DNA of 64,000 nt, taken from Asterias rubens (lineage: Eukaryota > Echinodermata > Asteroidea > Forcipulatida > Asteriidae). Both the position numbers and the translations under genes were made by a program. This document shows positions 51,007 to 59,559 of the stretch, piece by piece (within the stretch, counting starts at the first letter, position 1; each line of letters starts with the position of its first letter). Under the pieces are notes generated by a model, which saw nothing but the letters and a program-made list of their open reading frames with translations, had not been told where the DNA came from and ran no database searches. The DNA lies in contig NC_047082.1 of NCBI RefSeq assembly GCF_902459465.1, positions 11,034,545-11,098,544 on the forward strand, in the 5' to 3' direction.

Positions 51007-52758
51007 GTCTCAGTAGGGATGTACCAGAACGTAAACGAAAGGACGTACGACGAAAACCTAAAAATCTAATAAGCGTGTACGTGTCACATGGGTACCTAAT
51101 TATTCCATTTGGCGTACGCCCAGTTCTGAATAATGAGCAATGAACAGTGCACTGGATAATATAATTCACTCGCAGAACTATACATACCGCCCATTTGGGT
51201 AAATAGGGGGGGGGGCTGCGCTGTGTGGTTTTCTTTATAAATAATAGCCTAATCCCGGTGGTATAGACGCGTTTACAAATGGCGAAGGGAAATATTGTTT
51301 CCCCCTTTACCCATGTGTCTTCGTTTCGTGCATGTGACATCTTAATAGTGACCCTTGTTGTGTTTTCTCGGGGAAGTAATGTTTAAATTTTAACTTCAAA
51401 TATTCAATTTTTAGGAGATTTTACATCTGAGTTTTGCTTCTAAAACAGCCCTTGACTCCCCTGAGAAAATCGGAATGTGCATTCAGCTCCTTAGATACTT
51501 GAGTGGGGTTTGGGTGTATGTGGGGTGTACATTTACTCGAGGGACACACATGAAGAAATTAATGTAATCAATAAATTAACACAAAACTAAAATATTCACA
51601 CAAAGCATAAGAGATGGGGGGTCTACAGAATTCTACCCTAAATAGTTGAAGGTATTGAACACGTTTGGTAATTTGTTAAAGACCAGTATTCTCACTTCGT
51701 GTATCCCAACATATGCAAACAAATAACAAGCCTGTGTGAAAATTTGGACTCAATTGGTCATTGATGGCAAGAAAAAGCTGAAATAAAAAACACCCTTGTT
51801 GTTAAATAGTGTGCTTTCAGATAGTAATAAAACGTTTCTGGTCAGAAGTCTTTGAAAATTTTAGTAAGAATTTACCTGTTTCTCAAAAACCGTGTTACTT
51901 CAGAGGGAGTCGTTTCTCGCAATGTTTTATACTATCAATAGCTCTCCGTTGCTCGTTACCAAGTACATTTGTATGCTGATTTATATTTTGATTATTTACT
52001 AAACGTGTACAGTGTCTTTAACAAGCTCACCAAAATTAAATAAATAAATAAATAAAATAGCGCGAAATGGACCGAAATGGCTTAAAATTGCCCCCCCCCC
52101 CCCTTAGTATTGCAGGCGATCGGCGGCACTAATTTTTCATAAACTCCCGGGAAAATCCCTGGAGTTTTTAACCCCACCGTCACCACAGCAATCGTTCTCA
52201 CTCTCCCATTTTATATAGGTAACTTCCGGGAGTACTATTTCAAAAGGAATATGCACGGCCGTTTCACACTTACGATCAAACCCAAGGAAATACTTATGGT
52301 GTGAAAAGGGCTTTTCTTAGTAGTTCAAAAAGATCGACCAAAGGTTCCCGGGAATTTTACCGGGAATAATTATAGTGCGAAAAAGATTCATGAGATTCTA
52401 CACTTCACTCAATTCAATTTGGCGGGTTGAACCACCGTCATGTGGTTACACGTGCCGGGGCTCTAATCTGTCACACTGCACACGACTATCTCTTCTGTCA
52501 GGAGGTATGCCCATCCTTTGTGGACAATAGGGCTACAGGTTAATCTGGGCCTGGTCGTGGTGCGCCCCTCAGACCGCCTCTCGGACAATAAAGATTTGCA
52601 TACGTTCCAGTAATGAGGGGACAGGCAGTGCTGCTGGTGCAAGAGTATCGAGTGACCAATCAAAATTCTGGTTACACGCCCGAGCATTTACCATACGTCC
52701 TATTTAGGTTTCCGTACGTCCTTTCGTTTACGTTCTGGTACATCCCTCCTGAGACGAA
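51007..52758. mobile_element. possible DNA transposon remnant bounded by 50-bp inverted repeats
   Basis: GTCTCAGTAGGGATGTACCA and following bases at 51007-51060 reappear inverted at 52703-52758 with only a few changes across about 50 bp. The 1.65 kb between holds no transposase frame I recognise, but does contain a family A variant. It could be one internally decayed element or two unrelated copies of a shorter repeat in opposite orientation. Confidence 0.5.
51645..52021 (+). mobile_element. TTAA miniature transposon, family A variant (copy 18)
   Basis: The ends carry AACACGTTTGGTAAT and CTAAACGTGTAC, and the right TTAA is present. The centre is a degraded GTTTCTGGTCAGAAGTCTTT hairpin, as in 5837 and 25154. 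Confidence 0.8.
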
Positions 52759-52801
52759 ACTCGTTTTGAAATGAAATTTTCATATCTTAGTTTTAGACTA
52801 A

Positions 52802-53188
52802 TTAAAGACACTGGACACTATTGGTAACTGTCAAAGACCAGTCTTCTCACTTGGTTCATCTCAACATATGCATAAAATAAAAAAAACTGTGAAAATTTGA
52901 GTTCAATTGGTCGTCGAACTTGCGAGATAAAGAAAGAAGAAAAAATACCCTTGTCACACGAAGTTGTGTACTTTTAGATGGTTGATTTCGAGACCTCAAA
53001 TTCTAAATCTGAGGTCTCGAAATCAAATTTGTGGAAATTTACTTCTTTCTCGAAAACTATGTCACTTCAGAGGGAGCCGTTTCTCACAACGTTTTATACC
53101 ACCAACCTCTCCCCATAACTCGTTACCAAGTAAGGTTTTATGCTAAAAATTATTTTGAGTAATTACCAATAGTGTCCACTGCCTTTAA
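52802..53188 (+). mobile_element. TTAA miniature transposon, family A (copy 14), upstream of the sulfotransferase
   Basis: Full-length copy with TTAA at both ends, ending 68 bp before the start codon at 53257. The promoter or 5' UTR of the sulfotransferase must therefore overlap or abut it, unless an upstream non-coding exon exists. Confidence 0.92.
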
Positions 53189-53256
53189 GTGTTCTTATTT
53201 GAGGTACATCGTGTGTTTCATCTTTTGTTTTGTAATCATGCAGAACAGTTTCCAGG

Positions 53257-54630
53257 ATGTTGCTGAAAAGGCGGCCCGCAATTTTCGTCTGCTTCATCTT
53301 CGCATTCGTGTTTTTAACTTCATTGATGACGTCCGTGTATGTCTTCAACGACCTGACAGGTATGTACAATACGATATACATCGTATCCTTTAAACAATCA
53401 AGGCACTTCCCCAAGACTAAAACAAAGGAATTCTTCCTTTCGTTATGCACAGAGCCTCACCATAGGCCGACAGGGTCTGTCGTAAGGTGAACATTAATTT
53501 GATTGATGTCTCTATAATTGAAATCCTATACCAATTACTAGCCTATTATTTGTCCCAACTCGCCCCCCCCCCCCCCGAAGCACAAGGATAAAATGATCAA
53601 AGAAAAAAAGTTAACAAGGAATAAAAAAAAAAAAATGATTGAACATGTTCAGTTACGCCACTGCACCTAAGCGACTGCACAATGATTACATTACTAACTT
53701 AGTTAAATTATTGTTTTTTTATCAGTTTTAGTTCATCGCCAACCACAAAATGATGGACTTTCTAAGAGTACCATAGTGGTCCATGGTGTCGACCAGACAG
53801 AAGCTGAACGTATTCAGCACCAAAGACGGACACGTGCACAAAGAGTCTGCAAAAACATATTAGGACTTAAACCAGTCAATATTTTGAAGGACCATCTAAG
53901 ATTTCCCCGACCAAAGTATGAGAACCAATGGCGTAGCTTGACTTACTTACTGGATGATCGAAAAGTCGCATTCTGCTTAGTGCTTAAGGCAGGTTATTCA
54001 AACTGGCTCAGATTCATATCAAGCATCACGACAGAAGGGGTGGCCAAGTTGAGTAAATGCTTGGGTATTGATACTTTTGATGAAATCCGACCAAAGCTCA
54101 AGGCCTACAAGAAAGTTATCTTTGTCCGCAACCCAATCAGCCGTCTGCTGTCCGGATACGTGGATAAATTTGTTAACTTACCAAATCAAGTCGTCACCCA
54201 AATGTCGAGGGACATCATCAAGAAAGTTCGTGGGAAGGCCATCCCTAAGAGTCGGCGTCCAGACCTGACATTCCCGGAGTTTCTGCACTACATTTCAACA
54301 ACAAAAGAAATATTGAACCCCCACTGGCTACCTATTCATGAGCTAAAAGTACCCTGTGACATTGACTATGATTTCATTGGAAAGATTGAAACTGTGTCTC
54401 GAGACATCGAATACATGAAATCGCTGTACAACATAAGCAAGAGCGCCGTGTATCCGCAAGCGTATATCTCCGACACGAAGCGAACCGAACTTATGGTAAA
54501 TTATTACCGCAATATAACAACCGAGACTCTCGAGAGAGTCATACAAAAATACAAAATGATTTCCTCATTTTCGGGTATCCTTTGCCAAAAGATGCATCAA
54601 ATATTTCGGAATATATTCAAAACGATATGA
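53257..54630 (+). CDS. carbohydrate sulfotransferase, CHST8-14/HNK-1 type, Golgi type II membrane protein
   Basis: Exons 53257-53359 and 53726-54630 join in phase 1 (GTATGT donor, TTTATCAG acceptor) to give 335 residues. Residues 8-30 form a signal anchor preceded by KRR, the layout of a Golgi type II enzyme. The catalytic domain shows LKAGYSNW at 121-128 (5'-phosphosulfate loop), IFVRNPISRLLSGYVDKF at 166-183 (3'-phosphate site), HW at 234-235 and YDFIGKIE at 249-256, in family order. The enzyme would move sulfate from PAPS to a glycan such as chondroitin, dermatan or a terminal GalNAc; the acceptor cannot be read from sequence. AATAAA follows at 54686. Length and motifs look intact. An acceptor-like TAATCATGCAG just upstream leaves room for a 5' non-coding exon. 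Confidence 0.92.
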
Positions 54631-54685
54631 AAGCATACGACCAATATTGCCTCTGATTGAAATGATTGTGAAATTACAAAAGTCA

Positions 54686-54695
54686 AATAAATAAA
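54686..54695 (+). terminator. poly(A) signals of the sulfotransferase gene
   Basis: Two overlapping AATAAA hexamers lie 56-60 nt after the stop codon, a short but ordinary 3' UTR. Confidence 0.6.
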
Positions 54696-55458
54696 ATTTT
54701 AATTGGAAATACTAACCACCTCCATTCTGAGAACGACAGAAGACTTGGCCTTACAAGTTTAGGTGTGTAAAGAGTGGATCTGGAGCATACACAGTTAGCC
54801 TACTGTGACAAGTAGAATAATTCACATCCGGGTACTTTTCATTTATTCATACTCACCTTTTTAATTACACCGGTTAGCGCGCCCTCATCGGCCGCAAGAC
54901 GTCAGAGGGTCAATCTTTCCTTTGACGTCGGAGACTTAACATCACATTATTTTCTCCGTCTTCCTTTCAGGTAATTACCATTCTATTTTCCATCAATTCC
55001 TCTTGTATAAATTATTCGTAGAGTTTAGCTTATTTTATGACATGTTTCTTTTTGACAAGAGAACGGTTTTCTAGAGTTAATTTACTTAGTTTTGAGTCGG
55101 GAAAGAAAACTCCCGTAGTAGATAAATTTCTTTTTGATTTGAATTTCCTCAAGTCTCCTCTCTTAGATTTTGTTAATAGTTTTGCATTACTAGAGTTCGG
55201 AAGTAATGTCGTACTTATTTTCTTATTTAATGTTGTAAATATTGCTGATTTTGCGGAGTTATCCTCTAATTTTGGTTCAAATCCCCATAGCGTTTGCACA
55301 GCGTTTTTGTTCAGGCCCCTACTCCTAAAGTATGAGGATAAAATAGTTAAATCATATATCAAATTGAAGCTTAGAACATAAGCTTTACTCTAACAAAAAA
55401 AAACATTCTTCATTAATTAACCACGTGGTCTTCATTTGAATTTTTAATTTGTAAACTT

Positions 55459-55672
55459 GATGCAGTCACTTTCATGTTATTGTGAAATATTCTCTTTGGT
55501 AAATGCCATACAGTATGTACCTATCATGAGTTGTGACTTCTTGAGATGAGTCTAGGCGTTTGAACATAACTGGATGCAGTCACTTCCATGTTATTGTTAA
55601 ACATTCTCTATGGTAAATGCAATTCAGTATGTACCTATCATGAGTTGTGACTTCTTGAGAGGAGTCTACTCA
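55459..55672 (+). repeat. tandem duplication, two units of about 114 bp
   Basis: GATGCAGTCACTTTCATGTT at 55459 and GATGCAGTCACTTCCATGTT at 55573 start two copies sharing CAGTATGTACCTATCATGAG and TTGTGACTTCTTGAGA. About 5-8 percent of the positions differ. Confidence 0.85.
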
Positions 55673-56010
55673 AGTCTCTTTTTCTTGTTTTTCTACATAC
55701 GTTCTGGACCACAGCGCAGTATCTGTTTCTTCGTTTCCTAACCGAGTTCTGGACCAATATGCTTTGTACACGAAGGCTTAGGGTTTTCGTTTAACGAACG
55801 TGCATATATAAATAGGGGTTTTTGACGATGACGACATACCATGGTGTCCACAGAATTACACTAAACTTAAACAGTTTGAAGATAATGACAGTTGAAAGCT
55901 TCCCTTAAATATTACTTGCTGTGGTGTTGTAGTTTTTGAGAAATTAGTGAAAAAATGTCAAATTTAGACTCCGAGGTGTTTTCTTCGTGGACGAACGTGC
56001 GTAATTGAAT

Positions 56011-56051
56011 AGGGGTTTTTGACGACGACGACGTCCTCGTCAAAAACCCCT
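56011..56051. repeat. perfect 15-bp hairpin
   Basis: AGGGGTTTTTGACGA pairs with TCGTCAAAAACCCCT across an 11-nt loop made of CGACGACGTCC. The same TAGGGGTTTTTGACGA block occurs upstream at about 55814. Together they bound a segment of about 240 bp that may be a small transposon with a duplicated end. Confidence 0.7.
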
Positions 56052-56212
56052 AAAGGCATCTAATACTACATTTCAACCCTACTTAATAGTTAAAGGCGTT
56101 AGCAGTTCATATTTAGTGACAATGGTCGCAAAATCATGAAACGAGAATTATTTCGCCGGATCATAATCCCCTCTGTTAATGCACACATGTAAAAACCCAC
56201 AATGTTTACATC

Positions 56213-56275
56213 GTGCCCTTCTAGCCTAGTGGTAATCAGTCGCGACTACACATCTGAGAATTGCCAGTTCGAATC
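56213..56275 (+). mobile_element. tRNA-like sequence (SINE remnant)
   Basis: CCTTCTAGCCTAGTGGTAAT resembles an A box and AGTTCGAATCTCCG a B box, at tRNA spacing. Stem pairing in the acceptor is poor, so I do not call a functional tRNA. Confidence 0.4.
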
Positions 56276-57907
56276 TCCGTCCGAAATCAATATTTTTTGT
56301 ATCCCCAAAAACTAAAAATATATTTCTTTTTGTAATATTTCAGTTTGATTCTTATCTTTATATCGATAGTGTTGCCTTTTCTTTTTCTCAAATGTTAGCC
56401 CAACATAACCTGTGTGCATGCATGACACGATGATGTTTAAAAACACAGTAAGCGAAAAATGGTGATCATAAGCACAGAGTTTGGTGGTTAAGAGTTCTGT
56501 GAAATCAACTTGTACTAGATCAAACATCAAACCACCGACCCAAAAAATAATTTAAAATCGTAATTAATTAACCACGTGACCCATATTTGCATATTTAATT
56601 GTACAAGGGGACAAAGTTGTTGGAACTTCCTGTTGATGCTGACATCATGAGAACATCAGCATAAGTATTGGAATTGCACTACCTATTGAACCACTTGGAG
56701 TGTTTAAGGAGTCCAACACGTCAGTCTAGAGTCCAACTCTGATTGTAAAAATCAATTCAGGCATCATCTTCAATTTAATTTTATGCAACAAGCAAACTTA
56801 TAAATTTTCTGATTTTATTTCAAAGGGTAACATAAATGGCTGTTAGCAAACGGTTTCGAACAAAAACTACATAGTGTACGTGCACAATACTCTTACTGGC
56901 CTCAAGCATTTACCTCTAGATAATAAATCAAGCATTCAGTTCAAAATGATAAAAGTTTGTTATTGCCATATTATTCAGCGAACCATGAATCATACACAGC
57001 TACAATTCACAAGAAAATCTATGCGTTGAGGGTAACAGACAGCACACAATGGAACCGGAGTTTAACAATGACAATACCGAAAGTGCAATCGTCAGCCGTT
57101 GAAGTTTATTATACAGGGGGGTGATGGTGATCAAAAGGATAAAAGTCTGTTGTCGATACAACAGCCCACTTATATTCAACAGACCATGAATCACGGACCA
57201 TATGCGCAAAATAAAATATTCAAAAGAATATCCATATAATAGATTTGTCTGGTGTATAAACTGATGTCCCAGCCATGGGATTTTCGTGTGTTTTTGCTAG
57301 ATTCCGCGCTCCCCAACCAAGGTGACTACAAAACGTCTCTAATGGACATTAATGGTATATTTCGACATGGTTTTTTTCCCAGCAAGAGTTGTGGGGCCCA
57401 ATTTCTCTAATATTTATTTTGGGTATTTTGTTTATCTGTTTCATTTAAATATATGGTTAAGTTTTATTTTACGCTAACTGTTTTTGTGTTTGTTCTTCCT
57501 GTAATTTTGAATTGTTTTGCCACTACATAATATTACACCCACTAAATAGAATTGCTTACATTGCTTTCTTCGTTAGAAAAAAAGGGGGGGGGTCCGTACT
57601 CGTTAAGGTTTGCTTTTTATGGGCCCCTCCATCCCCTACATGTGTTTTGCATTGATTTTTAGTTTTTGTTTTCTATTATTGTACGATTGCATTTGCTTGT
57701 AATAAATTATTTATTACCTTCTGTGTAGACTAAGCAAGTCTCGCGCGTATTTGAACTTGCGGGACCATTATGTTCCAAACCTTATGGAGTTTTACGTGGG
57801 AATTTTGTTTAGTTTAATGTAGTTTATGACCATGAATATTAGAAAGATTGTTGAAAATGTAATACTAGGTAGCAAGACGTATACAAGTAAAATCCTTTCA
57901 ACAAAAG

Positions 57908-58143
57908 AAATCCTACTTTTGGGATATCGACATTCCGAGATAAATTATCACAGGAAGACGACATTCTTCTTTTAGAATGTCGACTTCCCGAGATAAATTA
58001 TCACAGGAAGATGACAACTGACGTTTAGGATGTCGACATACCGAGATAAGTTATCACAGCAAGACGACATCCTACTTTTAGGATGTCAACATCCCGAGAT
58101 AAATTATCACAGGAAGACGACATTCTTCTTTAAGAATGTCGAC
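57908..58143. repeat. tandem repeat, four units of about 62 bp
   Basis: Units contain GAGATAAATTATCACAGGAA followed by GACGACATTCTTCTTTTAGA or a variant, and end in ATGTCGACAT. Each unit also holds an internal inverted pair (GACATTCT...AGAATGTC), so every unit can fold. Confidence 0.85.
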
Positions 58144-58189
58144 TGTTTGTAGTTATAAGACTCCTTGGGGATAGGAGAAAAATTTGAAA

Positions 58190-58630
58190 AAAACCGTGAC
58201 CTCAATTTGACCTCTACTTCCGAGTCAACCGGAAGTGGGACCATATCTCAAGAACTACTCAACCGATTTTCAATTTGTTTTCACTTACAGACTCATTGAC
58301 ATTAATATTGACTGTGAAAACTCGTGACCCCATGTTGGGCTCTACGTCCGGGTGAACCGGAAGTGGGACCATACGCCAAGTACTATACAACCGATTTTCA
58401 ATCCTGTTTGTTCAGTTTTATCCTCCTGAGGCATTAAAAATAAACTTTGAAAATCCATGACCCCAAGTTGACCTCTACTTCCGGGTCAACCAGAAGTGGC
58501 ACCATATCTCAAGAACTACACAACCGATTTTCTAACTTTTTTCAGTTACAGACTCCTTGGGCGTTAGAGATTAGCCTTAGGTTACCGTGACCCCATGAAG
58601 TGGCACCGTATAGTTATAGACTCCTTGGTA
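58190..58630. repeat. tandem repeat, about 130-bp units with ACCGGAAGTGGGACCATA
   Basis: Three full units and a fourth partial one each carry GTGACC(C/T)CA, CTACTTCCGGGT, AACCGGAAGTGGGACCAT, CTCAAGAACTA and CAACCGATTTTC in order. TTCCGG...CCGGAA inside each unit is an inverted repeat. It begins about 50 bp after the 62-bp array. Confidence 0.85.
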
Positions 58631-59412
58631 ATGTTAACACATAATCAAAGCAAAAGAACACGGAACAGCTTTGTGTTTGTTCACAAACACCTAATGTCTA
58701 GTTTTTCTTGTCATTCTATGAGCGCGGATTGCCCCACAAAAAAATGCTCTATGCTTGCTCACAAAGTATAAACTTTGCATAACTGGTATTTCATATCTGG
58801 GTAATATTGAAATGCGGTATTTACCGGGTAATTCATATCACATATCAGATTATTTAACCTAACACAGTACATGCAAGTATTAACGAAGTTAAATTGTGTT
58901 ATAAAGATGAATGGCAAGTAAGCATTAAAAGGTTTTCAGTTACAAAATGACTAAATGTATATTTGAGTCTAGATAACTCTACAGTTAAAACAATAAACTA
59001 GTTTAGTTAATTTCATCAGCGTCTTTTAAAGTAAACACTTAAATTTATTATTAAGAGAATGATGGTTATGTTATTATGGGTAACTTAGAATGTTCTGTAT
59101 GACATTAAAGAAAGGACTCCTAAACCCAAAGCAAGTTGCTAATTGAACAGTTATTTCGAGTGAAGGACCTAAAACCATAAAAGGGTTTACAAGGTGCTAC
59201 GGCGCATACAGCACTTATTCAACACTTATTAAATTTACCTTTAATCTTTCTACTTTTTACTGCTGTTGTCTTTTTCAATATTGCATGAAATTCAAATTCC
59301 TATTATAGTCAAAACGACTGAGTAAGTAAAATAATTACACATCACTTTGACTGACTATATAAGTTAACATGATGTCTAATATTATGACCAACCAACGTCG
59401 TTTTGACTATAA

Positions 59413-59418
59413 TTTATT
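59413..59418 (-). terminator. candidate poly(A) signal of the Kunitz gene
   Basis: AATAAA on the minus strand lies about 142 nt downstream of the stop codon at 59560. Confidence 0.5.
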
Positions 59419-59559
59419 TTTTACAGTGTTTTAGGGTTCATGCTTTTAAAAATTTCCCTTTGATTTCCCTAAACCTACAAATAGACTACAACAAACCGTA
59501 ACCATTCTCGTATTAGGCGAAAGCTTTACGGTTTGTATGTAAGGGTGTTCCGACTATGA

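Larger units (their letters stand above)
48521..52801. other. gene-free repeat-rich interval
   Basis: No exon with a recognised domain is visible. Named contents are an (AATA)n run at 48709, a family C copy at 48982, a palindromic element at 49294-49436, family D copies at 50149-50755, a long-spaced inverted repeat pair (51007-51060 with 52703-52758) and a family A variant at 51645. A Gln-rich minus frame near 49890-50072 has no start context or domain. Confidence 0.55.
54700..59400. other. gene-free interval with tandem repeats
   Basis: No exon chain with a known domain is seen on either strand. Both strands are open across 55030-55381. A tRNA-like sequence lies at 56213, a hairpin at 56011, tandem duplications at 55459 and 57908-58630, and a diverged duplication at 56950/57140 containing CAGACCATGAATCA-type words. 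Confidence 0.55.

Noticed and set aside
19035..56275. Functional tRNA genes at 19048, 23098, 29963, 32903 and 56213
   Set aside because: Only A- and B-box-like words are present; acceptor and anticodon stems do not pair well, and two have SINE bodies or A-rich tails.
57908..58143. CRISPR-like array
   Set aside because: The units are contiguous tandem repeats without unique spacers, in an intron-rich animal genome.
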